From: Candidatus Thorarchaeota archaeon SMTZ1-83
GTDB lineage: Archaea > Asgardarchaeota > Thorarchaeia > Thorarchaeales > Thorarchaeaceae
Direction: 5' to 3'
NCBI GenBank assembly: GCA_001563325.1
Contig: LRSK01000242.1
Location: forward strand, 1 to 10,603
Length of the DNA: 10,603 bases
Shown one piece after another: positions 1-6,087 of this stretch; the first letter of the stretch is position 1; each line of letters opens with the position of its first letter. The notes under the pieces were generated by a model. It worked only from the letters and a program-made list of their open reading frames with translations, was not told where the DNA came from and did not search any database. The position numbers and the translations under genes are program-made.

Positions 1-235
1 GCGAGAAGCCGATAATGTTCATTATCGCCCAAGGCAACCAGAGGTCATTTCCGAGGAAGAAGCGGGTGATGGGGTTGAACTCGACATCTACCCCGTAGCG
101 GTCTGTTGCCAGGAGTGTGTAGTACACATCCACAATTCCAATTGGAATGAGCAACAGCACAATGGTACGAATCCAAGGCTTGCTCCACCAAGTCGTCGAG
201 AGTTCTCTAATTGTGAGGTCACGCAGATACGTCAT
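1..235 (-). CDS. Partial membrane protein, DUF5658-like (N-terminal part)
   Basis: Reading leftward from an ATG at 235-233, an open frame of 78 codons runs off the window edge, so the C-terminus is missing. The start follows an in-frame stop at 286-284, and no other ATG lies between. The peptide begins MTYLRDLTIRELSTTWW, then has a hydrophobic helix (about residues 24-41, TIVLLLIPIGIVDVYYTLLA). A segment with the pattern D-x-x-Y-T...G-x-D-x-E-F-N-P follows, then a second hydrophobic stretch (LWLPWAIMNIIGF). An Asp in the first helix followed by an E-x-N-P motif is typical of DUF5658 small integral membrane proteins, whose function is unknown. Family assignment is from motif memory only. The gene points the same way as the two binding-protein genes but is separated from them by a terminator-like hairpin, so it is probably an independent unit. 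Confidence 0.6.
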   Translation of the reverse strand, partial: MTYLRDLTIRELSTTWWSKPWIRTIVLLLIPIGIVDVYYTLLATDRYGVDVEFNPITRFFLGNDLWLPWAIMNIIGFS

Positions 236-272
236 CGCTAATCCCGTTTCAAACAATCGCCTTTCATGGCGC

Positions 273-281
273 GCATATAAC
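273..281 (-). promoter_or_regulatory. Possible TATA box for the left-edge membrane protein gene
   Basis: On the minus strand the sequence reads GTTATATGC about 40 nt upstream of the ATG at 235. An archaeal start site about 26 nt downstream would give a leader of roughly 17 nt. This is a short AT-rich match only. An inverted repeat GAGACC/GGTCTC with a 9-nt loop lies further upstream (324-344) and could be an operator. Confidence 0.3.
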
Positions 282-373
282 GCTTATTCTCTACGTAATA
301 ATCAGGTTCGCTATACCATCTGGGAGACCCAACTATTCGGTCTCTTCTCTCTCATCAAAAGATATGCTGAACC

Positions 374-412
374 AAAAAGAAATGGGGGTGCAGAGGGTCG
401 CAACCCTCTGCA
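374..412 (-). terminator. Terminator hairpin of the first binding-protein gene
   Basis: A perfect 10-bp inverted repeat (TGCAGAGGGT/ACCCTCTGCA, arms 389-398 and 403-412, 4-nt loop) starts 18 nt after the stop codon of the 431-2308 gene. On the minus strand it is followed by CCCCC and then ATTTCTTTTT. A GC-rich stem plus a T-rich tract is consistent with intrinsic termination. The same stem and the same T tract occur after the paralogous gene. Confidence 0.7.
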
Positions 413-430
413 GTTGTGTTAATCTATAAT

Positions 431-2308
431 CTACGTTCCGTAGTCCTTGTAGACGTGGTACCAATACCATGCGTGCATTGGACTGTATACGAGACCGCTG
501 CCCTTCAACCATGCCCTGTAGACTGTGAACTCCTTGGGCTGGTACATGTAGATACTTGGCTGATCGTAGGCAACCTGTGCCTGGATCTTGCCATAGAGGT
601 CCAACCTCTCAGCAGAGACGGTGGACTTGCTAGCATTGACAATCCACTCGTCAACTGTGGAGTTCTCATAGCCGCTAGCAATCATGAATGTACCATCGGA
701 GTGCACGAATGGCCATGCGTAGTTGTGTGGGTCTGCATAGTCAGGTGCCCAGCCAATGAGCCAAATTGGTAGCTCGCCGTTGTCCATCTTCTCCAGCATG
801 TTGGCCCATTCGAGAGCGTTGACTCTTACTTCTGGGACAGTTATGCCGGTCAAGTTGGTGGCTGCGTCAGCCATCACGAGAGAGAAGCCGTCCTTCATCA
901 GGAGTGAACCCTGCTGACGAATGACGTTGCCTGAGTTGTAGTACAGGTCGATGTAGCCCTCCATGGCGTTGATTGCATCTACGAATCCTGGCTCGTTCAT
1001 GGCGGCGTTCCACCATGCGACAGCCTCATCGATGTCGTATTCCTCAAGCCAATATGAGGAGTCCTGACCAAACATTCCTTGTGGAATGAATCCCTTGGCC
1101 TGGAAGCCCCAACCTCTGACAATGGCGTTGATAGCGTTGGTGTAGTCGAATGCGTAAGCAAAGCACTTCCTAAGCTCACGGTAGATGAATGGGCTCTGGA
1201 CTTCCTTCAACACTCCACCACGGGTGATGTTGACCGGGTTGAAGTTGAAGGTGAATGCCATCAACGTGTAGCTGAACCCACCTGTCCGTACGACAATGTT
1301 CGGATCCTTGGTGCCCAGTGTCACGTTGTCCCAAATCTCGTCAGCGTTGGTTGTTGGCCAGTAGACGTTATCTGCAAGGCCAGTCCTCAGGTTAAGCAGA
1401 CGACCAGTCGTGTCCTCGTTGGTCTTGTAGAAGACGGTCTTGATAGTGCCGGCGTATGCTGGGGGCTGAATTGCAGCCTCAGTCGCGTCAGCTCTCCAGT
1501 AGTCGTCGAAAGCGACCATCTTGACGAACTCGTTCGGTCTCCACTCATCTAGCATGTATGGACCAGTACCGCAAGTGTGGGTTTCCATCCATGTGTGAAC
1601 CTCGCCATACTCAACACCCCAGTGGGAGTCCATTGCACCCGTGTCGTTGTTGGGGTTGCTGAGTACGTAGGTGGGGCTCATCATGGAGCCAACCTGGTAG
1701 GTTGTTGCAGCAATGAATGGTGCGAACGGATACTCTAGGTTGAACTGGATCTTGTAAGTGTCCAGCACGACGATTGCACCTGAGTTTGCTACCCAATCAT
1801 CGAATGCAGCGATGAACTCGGGGGAGCTTGTGCCGTTCACGTAGGCCTCGGCCTCCACGACTTCACCACCCTTCAGTGGCTCTACTATCATCCATACAGG
1901 TCCATGAGTGTCAAACTGCTTTATTGCTCTTTCAAAGTTCCACTTGACACAGCTCGCGTTGAACGGAGTTCCGTCGTGGAATATCACGTCGTTACGCAGA
2001 GTTATGTTGTATTGCATGCCGTCTGCCGATATCACCGCGGCAGCTGAGGCAAGAAGTGGAACCGTCGGTTCAGTATTGTCTGAACCCCACGGATATGTAT
2101 ACAGCGTTTCGTATATATTGAAATGAAGTCCCGATCCAAAGCTCTCGTAATTGACATGCGGGTCCATGCTGTCGGGATTCCCGATTGTCTCTACAATATA
2201 TTGATCAATCGGTGTCCTCGCTGGTTGCTGTAGGAAAACAAAAGCAACACCAGCACCCGCAATCACAATCACGATAACTATGATCGCGTACATCTGGTTT
2301 CTTTCCAT
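431..2308 (-). CDS. ABC transporter substrate-binding protein, family 5 (DppA/OppA type), copy 1
   Basis: A 625-residue extracytoplasmic solute receptor for a Dpp/Opp-type importer; it would deliver ligand to the DppBC channel. Residues 7-26 form a very hydrophobic helix after MERNQ and there is no lipobox cysteine, so it is probably membrane-anchored by an uncleaved signal helix. Family 5 (SBP_bac_5) landmarks are present in order: NPDSMDPH (44-51), LRNDVIFHDGTPFNASCVKWNFERA (104-128), TGPYMLDEWRPN (248-259), SPFIYRELRKCFAYAFD (372-388), GFIPQGMFG (406-414) and GWAPDYADPHNYAWPF (519-534). Nine N-x-S/T sequons suggest surface N-glycosylation. The length is somewhat above the bacterial DppA norm. 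The ATG is preceded by GGAGG with 12-nt spacing. It is a close tandem paralogue of the gene at 2715-4598. The ligand may be peptides or oligosaccharides; sequence alone does not decide. Confidence 0.93.
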   Translation of the reverse strand: MERNQMYAIIVIVIVIAGAGVAFVFLQQPARTPIDQYIVETIGNPDSMDPHVNYESFGSGLHFNIYETLYTYPWGSDNTEPTVPLLASAAAVISADGMQYNITLRNDVIFHDGTPFNASCVKWNFERAIKQFDTHGPVWMIVEPLKGGEVVEAEAYVNGTSSPEFIAAFDDWVANSGAIVVLDTYKIQFNLEYPFAPFIAATTYQVGSMMSPTYVLSNPNNDTGAMDSHWGVEYGEVHTWMETHTCGTGPYMLDEWRPNEFVKMVAFDDYWRADATEAAIQPPAYAGTIKTVFYKTNEDTTGRLLNLRTGLADNVYWPTTNADEIWDNVTLGTKDPNIVVRTGGFSYTLMAFTFNFNPVNITRGGVLKEVQSPFIYRELRKCFAYAFDYTNAINAIVRGWGFQAKGFIPQGMFGQDSSYWLEEYDIDEAVAWWNAAMNEPGFVDAINAMEGYIDLYYNSGNVIRQQGSLLMKDGFSLVMADAATNLTGITVPEVRVNALEWANMLEKMDNGELPIWLIGWAPDYADPHNYAWPFVHSDGTFMIASGYENSTVDEWIVNASKSTVSAERLDLYGKIQAQVAYDQPSIYMYQPKEFTVYRAWLKGSGLVYSPMHAWYWYHVYKDYGT

Positions 2309-2320
2309 TGGAAATTAATT

Positions 2321-2326
2321 CCTCCT
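2321..2326 (-). promoter_or_regulatory. Shine-Dalgarno of binding-protein copy 1
   Basis: The minus strand reads AGGAGG, 12 nt before the ATG at 2308, which supports that start. The site directly abuts a 14-bp palindrome (CTTCTTGCAAGAAG, 2325-2338), so RNA folding could influence its accessibility. Confidence 0.7.
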
Positions 2327-2357
2327 TCTTGCAAGAAGTGACAAGACATCTTCTTGC
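2325..2357 (-). promoter_or_regulatory. Overlapping inverted repeats in the leader of copy 1
   Basis: Three arms alternate: CTTCTTGC (2350-2357), GCAAGAAG (2331-2338) and CTTCTTGC (2325-2332), as written on the plus strand. In the transcript the first and second arms can form an 8-bp stem with an 11-nt loop. The second and third form a palindrome touching the Shine-Dalgarno sequence. The two pairings exclude each other, which is the geometry of a translational switch. It could equally be a DNA operator. The repeats are visible in sequence; any function is inference. Confidence 0.4.
2339..2353. repeat. 15-bp motif shared by both binding-protein leaders (copy A)
   Basis: The plus strand reads TGACAAGACATCTTC, 31-45 nt upstream of the start codon at 2308. 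Its exact reverse complement is at 4625-4639, 27-41 nt upstream of the paralogue's start. The core AAGACATCTT is a near-palindrome (AAGA-N2-TCTT), so a dimeric regulator could bind in either orientation. Confidence 0.6.
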
Positions 2358-2410
2358 CTGGGGCCCACGAAAGTGTGCCCACATTGGAAACAACTTGGTA
2401 GAATCTTGGT

Positions 2411-2419
2411 TAATATAGC
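2411..2419 (-). promoter_or_regulatory. TATA box of binding-protein copy 1
   Basis: The minus strand reads GCTATATTA followed by ACC. With usual archaeal spacing of about 26 nt the start site falls near 2389, at the TTCCAATGTGG element, giving a leader of about 80 nt. That leader would contain the inverted repeats and the Shine-Dalgarno sequence. Confidence 0.5.
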
Positions 2420-2647
2420 TTGTGGGTAGTTGAGGAAGTGTGACCACGTACACAACAAACTAGAAATAGTGTCGTGTGGCGGCGCGGTTTCTCGTTTTTG
2501 TGGTTAATTTGAACAGCTTTTCCATTCTGAGGAGCTAGGTGCGTGCTGATACACAACGCTCACTCTACACGCTCTATAAGGGGTATGGATCGAATTCGAG
2601 AATATGTCGGAAATGTCGTACGATGGAGCTACTGCTGCTCTTGCTGC

Positions 2648-2684
2648 AAAAGAAATTAGGAGGCAGAGGGTAATGACCCTCTGC
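2648..2684 (-). terminator. Terminator hairpin of the second binding-protein gene
   Basis: A perfect 9-bp stem GCAGAGGGT/ACCCTCTGC (2663-2671 with 2676-2684) has a loop AATG. On the minus strand it is followed by CTCCTA and then ATTTCTTTT. It starts about 30 nt after the stop codon at 2715. Stem and T tract are the same as after copy 1, but the loop and flanks differ, as expected for a duplicated terminator kept by selection. Confidence 0.7.
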
Positions 2685-2714
2685 GCTCATACTGTTCTGA
2701 GTATACTGGGAACA

Positions 2715-4598
2715 CTACTCCGTGCCGTAGTCCTTGTAGATATGGTAGTAGTATACCCCATGCATTGGGCTCCAATCGAGACCAGTGCCTTTCAACCATG
2801 CTCTGCGCACTGTGAACTGCTTGGGCTGGTACATGTAGATGCTTGGCTGATCATAGGCAACCTGTGCCTGGATCTTGCCATAGAGCTCCAGCCTCTCAGT
2901 TGGGTCGGTGGACTTGCTAGCATTGACAATCCACGAGTCAACAGTCTCGTTCATGTAACCGCTAGCAATCATGAATGTACCATCAGAGTGCACGAATGGC
3001 CATGCATAGTTGTGTGGGTCTGCATAGTCAGGTGCCCAACCAACGAGCCATACTGGTAGCTCGCCATTGTCCATTCTCTCCAAGAAGTTGGCCCACTCAA
3101 GAGCGTTGACTCTCACTTCTGGAACTGGGTCAATGCCAGTGAGGTTGGCGCTGGCATGGTTCATGACAGCTGTGAAGCCGTCCTTCATCAGGAGTGAACC
3201 CTGCTGGCGAACAACGTTGCCTGAGTTGTAGAACAGGTCGATGTATCCCTGCATGGCATTAATTGTATCCACGAAACCTGGCTGGTTCATGGCTTGGTTC
3301 CACCATGCAACAGCGGCTTCGATGTCATACTCCTCAGTCCAGTATGAGGAGTCCTGACCGAACATGCCCTGTGGAATGAAGCCCTTGGCCTGGAAGCCCC
3401 AACCCCTGACGATGGCGTCGATGGCTGCCTGATAGTCGAAGGCGTAGGCGAAGCACTTCCTGAGCTCACGATAGATGAATGGACTTGTGACCTCTGTCAT
3501 GACTCCACCACGGGTGATGTTCACCGGGAGGAACTTGAAGGTGAATGCCATCAGTGTGTAGCTGAAACCACCAGTAACGACGTTGATGTTCGGGTCACTG
3601 GAACCCAGGGTCACGTTGTCCCAGATTTCATCGGCGTTGGTTGTTGGCCAATAGACTTGGTCTGCGAGACCAGTCCTGAGGTTCAAGAGACGACCGGTGG
3701 TATCCTCGTTTGTCTTGATCCAGACTTCTTTGAAAGCACCAGCATAGTCTGGAGGCTCAATTGCAGCCTCAGTCGCATCAGCTCTCCAGTAGTCCTCAAA
3801 GATGACCATCTTGACAAACTCGTTGGGCCTCCATTCCTCAAGCATGTAGGCACCAGTACCGCAGGTGTGGGTCTCCATCCAGGTGTGAACCTCACCGTAG
3901 TCAACACCCCAGTGGGCGTCCATTGCACCCGTGTCGTTGTTGGGGCTGCTGAGTACGTAGCTGGGACTCATCTGAGCACCAACCTCGTAGGTCGTTGCAG
4001 GAATGAATGGTGCGAACGGATACTCTAGGTTGAACTGGATTGTGTAGGTATCCAGAACAACGATTGCGCCTGAGTTTGCCTGCCAATCATCGAAGGCAGC
4101 CTCGAACTCGGCTGAGCCGGTACCATTTACGTAGGCTTCAGCCTCGACGACCTCACCACCCTTGAGTGGCTCAATTATCATCCATACAGGACCGTGAGTG
4201 TCAAACATCTTGACAGCCCTTTCGAAGTTCCACTTCACGCAGCTCGCGTTGAACGGAGTCCCGTCATGGAATATGACGTCCTCACGCAGAGATATGTTGT
4301 ACTGCAAACCGTCAGCCGATATCACCGGCGCGGCGGAAGCCAGTAGTGGAACCGTAGGTTCTGTGTTATCCGAGCCCCACGGGTAGGTATACAAGGTTTC
4401 ATAGACATTGAATTGGATTCCGCCACCAAAGTTCTCGTAGTTGACGTGCGGGTCCATGCTGTCAGGGTTGCCTATAGTTTCTATAATGTATTGATCCTCG
4501 GCCGTCCGGGCCGGTTGAGATAGGAAAACAAAGGCAACACCAGCACCCGCAATCACAATCACGATAACTATGATCGCGTACATCTGGTTTCTTTCCAT
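2715..4598 (-). CDS. ABC transporter substrate-binding protein, family 5 (DppA/OppA type), copy 2
   Basis: A 627-residue paralogue of the protein at 431-2308, with roughly four of five residues identical by eye; the length difference is one inserted residue (in IDPVPEVRV) and one extra C-terminal Glu. The first 26 residues, including the anchor helix, are identical. It keeps all the family 5 landmarks: SMDPH near 48, LREDVIFHDGTPFNAS near 104, TGAYMLEEWRPN near 248 and GWAPDYADPHNYAWPF near 520. Differences cluster in surface and possible pocket segments, for example KTVFYKTNED versus KEVWIKTNED, the region around NVVTGG, and SPMHGVYYYH versus SPMHAWYWYH at the C-terminus. This may change ligand preference, but that is inference. 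Start context GAAGGAAG-N10-ATG. It is the copy nearest to, and divergent from, the permease operon. Confidence 0.93.
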   Translation of the reverse strand: MERNQMYAIIVIVIVIAGAGVAFVFLSQPARTAEDQYIIETIGNPDSMDPHVNYENFGGGIQFNVYETLYTYPWGSDNTEPTVPLLASAAPVISADGLQYNISLREDVIFHDGTPFNASCVKWNFERAVKMFDTHGPVWMIIEPLKGGEVVEAEAYVNGTGSAEFEAAFDDWQANSGAIVVLDTYTIQFNLEYPFAPFIPATTYEVGAQMSPSYVLSSPNNDTGAMDAHWGVDYGEVHTWMETHTCGTGAYMLEEWRPNEFVKMVIFEDYWRADATEAAIEPPDYAGAFKEVWIKTNEDTTGRLLNLRTGLADQVYWPTTNADEIWDNVTLGSSDPNINVVTGGFSYTLMAFTFKFLPVNITRGGVMTEVTSPFIYRELRKCFAYAFDYQAAIDAIVRGWGFQAKGFIPQGMFGQDSSYWTEEYDIEAAVAWWNQAMNQPGFVDTINAMQGYIDLFYNSGNVVRQQGSLLMKDGFTAVMNHASANLTGIDPVPEVRVNALEWANFLERMDNGELPVWLVGWAPDYADPHNYAWPFVHSDGTFMIASGYMNETVDSWIVNASKSTDPTERLELYGKIQAQVAYDQPSIYMYQPKQFTVRRAWLKGTGLDWSPMHGVYYYHIYKDYGTE

Positions 4599-4624
4599 TG
4601 GAATTTACTTCCTTCTTCTTTCTT

Positions 4625-4639
4625 GAAGATGTCTTGTCA
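4625..4639. repeat. 15-bp motif shared by both binding-protein leaders (copy B, inverted)
   Basis: The plus strand reads GAAGATGTCTTGTCA, the exact reverse complement of 2339-2353. The bases immediately either side differ between the two leaders, so the match is bounded and not part of a longer inverted duplication. Confidence 0.6.
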
Positions 4640-4710
4640 GGAGGAAAGACAACTTCCTTTGTGGACAACGCCGAGGCGTGCCACATTGGAATCTAGCGGG
4701 AGGAAAAACG

Positions 4711-4719
4711 ACTAATCAA
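4711..4719 (-). promoter_or_regulatory. Weak TATA candidate for binding-protein copy 2
   Basis: The minus strand reads TTGATTAGT, about 25-30 nt upstream of the conserved TTCCAATGTGG element. This is the same relative position as the clear TATA box in copy 1. The match to consensus is poor and the call rests mainly on spacing. Confidence 0.2.
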
Positions 4720-4987
4720 CGAGTTCGTGTACTCGCAGACACAAGTAAGTAGAAATGTCGATTCAATTGGGAGCGAGTTCTTAGATCCTGTTGGGATTCG
4801 ATTCAAATTCATGATTTCATTTGTATGTGTAAGAATGTACACACTCCTGCTCTTCCTACCTTGCAGAACTTTGGATTCGTCTTTCCATGATTCTAGGGTC
4901 CGGGAGAGGCGTGACTAGAACGCAAAACGCCGTGCAGGATTATTTCTTCGAACCAAAGCCTTAAATGGCCCTCGACTTGATGCGCCC

Positions 4988-4999
4988 CCTGATATCAGG
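4988..4999. promoter_or_regulatory. 12-bp palindrome upstream of the dppB promoter
   Basis: CCTGATATCAGG is a perfect palindrome ending 12 bp before the TATA box of dppB. A perfect dyad next to the TATA/BRE region is a plausible site for a dimeric regulator. No regulator gene lies in the window. Confidence 0.45.
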
Positions 5000-5011
5000 T
5001 TGGCACTATCT

Positions 5012-5020
5012 GCTATATCG
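5012..5020 (+). promoter_or_regulatory. TATA box of the dppBCDF operon
   Basis: GCTATATCG, centred near 5016, predicts a start site near 5042. That is 8 nt before the ATG at 5050, an almost leaderless transcript. It would also place the alternative GTG at 5029 outside the mRNA, which decides the start chosen for dppB. Confidence 0.5.
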
Positions 5021-5049
5021 AAAAGTCTGTGCACGTGAAGTGGTCGATA

Positions 5050-6075
5050 ATGAGACTGAGAGACTATGTATTGAGAAGGGTCTTCTTATCGATTCCTGTC
5101 ATTATAGGAGTGCTCGCAATCACGTTCGTGCTGGCCTACGTGGTCGGCAATCCGGTTGCACTGTATGTCACAGAGAGAACTCCTCCTCAGGCAATTCCAG
5201 GAATCATGAGAGACCATGGACTTGACCAACCCGTCTATATTCAGTTCTTCTACTATCTGAGAGACCTGTTTTCAGGCGATTGGGGATACTCACGTACCTC
5301 GAGAATGGAAGTCATTCCCACAATTCAGAGGTACTTCCCAGCTACCATCGAGCTATCACTAGTTGCGATGGTCATTGCCGTGACAATCGGTATCCCATTG
5401 GGGATTATCTCAGCCACAAAGAAGGACAAGCTTACTGATCATGTCACTCGAGTGATTGCTCTGGCGGGTGTGTCGATGCCGATATTCTGGTTTGCACTTA
5501 TGCTGAAGTATCTGCTCTATTACCAGTTCTTTGTATGGGGCCTACCTTATCTCCCTGAAGGTGGCAGGTATTCATTCACAATCATCGATCATACCCCGAT
5601 AACTAATTTCGTACTAATAGACTCCATAATAACTGGGAATATTGTTCTATTCTTTGATGCGCTCATTCACTTCGTGATGCCCGCGATGTGTCTCGGTTAC
5701 ATCTTCCTGGCGGTTATTACCAGGATGATGCGGTCTAGTATGCTCGAGGTCCTAAAGGAAGACTACATCACTCTGGCAAGATCAAAGGGCTTGAGAGAGA
5801 GAGTTGTAATCTATCGGCACGCTTTACGGAATGCCATGATACCTACGGTCACAATCATAGGACTTGCCTTTGGTGGTCTGATTACCGGGGCCGTGCTAAC
5901 TGAAACGATATTCAGCTGGCCTGGACTCGGTCGATGGGCGGTGGCTGCAATCCTAACATCAGACATACCCAGCATCAACGCTTTCACGCTCCTTGTGGCA
6001 ATCATATTCGTGACAGCTAACTTGGTTGTGGACCTTGTGTATGCTACGCTGGATCCGCGCATAAGATACGGCTAG
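5050..6075 (+). CDS. dppB: Dipeptide/oligopeptide ABC transporter permease DppB
   Basis: A 341-residue inner permease of a Dpp/Opp-type importer; with DppC it forms the membrane channel. The N-terminus MRLRDYVLRRVFLSIPVIIGVLAITFVL is the usual DppB opening (basic start, then the first membrane helix). FPATIELSLVAMVIAVTIGIPLGIISA (96-122) is the typical start of the BPD_transp_1 domain. The EAA coupling loop is DYITLARSKGLRERVVIYRHALRNAMIP (238-265), which contacts the ATPases. TETIFSWPGLGRW (284-296) and the C-terminal YATLDPRIRYG are also classic. An in-frame GTG at 5029 would add seven residues. I prefer the ATG at 5050 because of family alignment and because the TATA box places the transcript start near 5042. 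dppC follows after 12 nt. Confidence 0.93.
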   Translation: MRLRDYVLRRVFLSIPVIIGVLAITFVLAYVVGNPVALYVTERTPPQAIPGIMRDHGLDQPVYIQFFYYLRDLFSGDWGYSRTSRMEVIPTIQRYFPATIELSLVAMVIAVTIGIPLGIISATKKDKLTDHVTRVIALAGVSMPIFWFALMLKYLLYYQFFVWGLPYLPEGGRYSFTIIDHTPITNFVLIDSIITGNIVLFFDALIHFVMPAMCLGYIFLAVITRMMRSSMLEVLKEDYITLARSKGLRERVVIYRHALRNAMIPTVTIIGLAFGGLITGAVLTETIFSWPGLGRWAVAAILTSDIPSINAFTLLVAIIFVTANLVVDLVYATLDPRIRYG

Positions 6076-6087
6076 AGGTGAACAAGA

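Larger units (their letters stand above)
2309..2714. other. 406-bp spacer between the two binding-protein genes
   Basis: No convincing gene. From right to left in the direction of transcription it holds the terminator of the downstream-facing paralogue (2648-2684), then about 180 bp with no recognised feature. After that come the TATA box (2411-2419), a conserved TTCCAATGTGG element (2379-2389), the 15-bp motif shared with the other leader (2339-2353), overlapping inverted repeats (2325-2357) and the Shine-Dalgarno sequence (2321-2326) of the first binding-protein gene. Each paralogue is therefore an independent transcription unit, not part of a two-gene operon. Confidence 0.7.
4599..5049. 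other. 451-bp divergent intergenic control region
   Basis: Lies between the second binding-protein gene (leftward) and dppB (rightward). No convincing gene is seen. Leftward elements are a purine-rich Shine-Dalgarno sequence, the inverted 15-bp motif (4625-4639), a TTCCAATGTGG element (4681-4691) and a weak TATA candidate (4711-4719). Rightward elements are a 12-bp palindrome (4988-4999) and a TATA box (5012-5020). The middle (about 4720-4985) is AT-richer and shows no feature I can name. Confidence 0.65.

Noticed and set aside
324..344. GAGACC/GGTCTC inverted repeat as a second terminator
   Set aside because: Short stem with a 9-nt loop and no T tract on either strand; at most an operator-like dyad, mentioned with the nearby TATA box.
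147..422. 91-codon plus-strand frame at the left end
   Set aside because: Overlaps the left-edge membrane-protein gene on the opposite strand, no family pattern, and runs through the terminator hairpin.
389..2684. Two copies of GCAGAGGGT/ACCCTCTGC taken as possible mobile-element ends or repeats of an array
   Set aside because: Each copy is a single hairpin placed just after a receptor stop codon and followed by a T tract on the sense strand. This is explained by duplicated terminators; no transposase, target duplication or repeat-spacer pattern.
2604..3059. 151-codon plus-strand open frame antisense to the second receptor gene (a similar one at 416-772 antisense to the first)
   Set aside because: It mirrors the conserved receptor 3' end on the opposite strand, and the resemblance between the two antisense frames follows from the paralogy of the real genes. 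No ribosome site or family signal.
4727..4918. 63-codon plus-strand frame in the divergent intergenic region
   Set aside because: GTG start with no convincing ribosome site, no domain-like pattern, and an odd composition in an AT-richer control region. Probably chance.
5029..5049. GTG at 5029 as the dppB start
   Set aside because: The TATA box at 5012-5020 puts transcription start near 5042, and the ATG at 5050 matches the usual DppB N-terminus.
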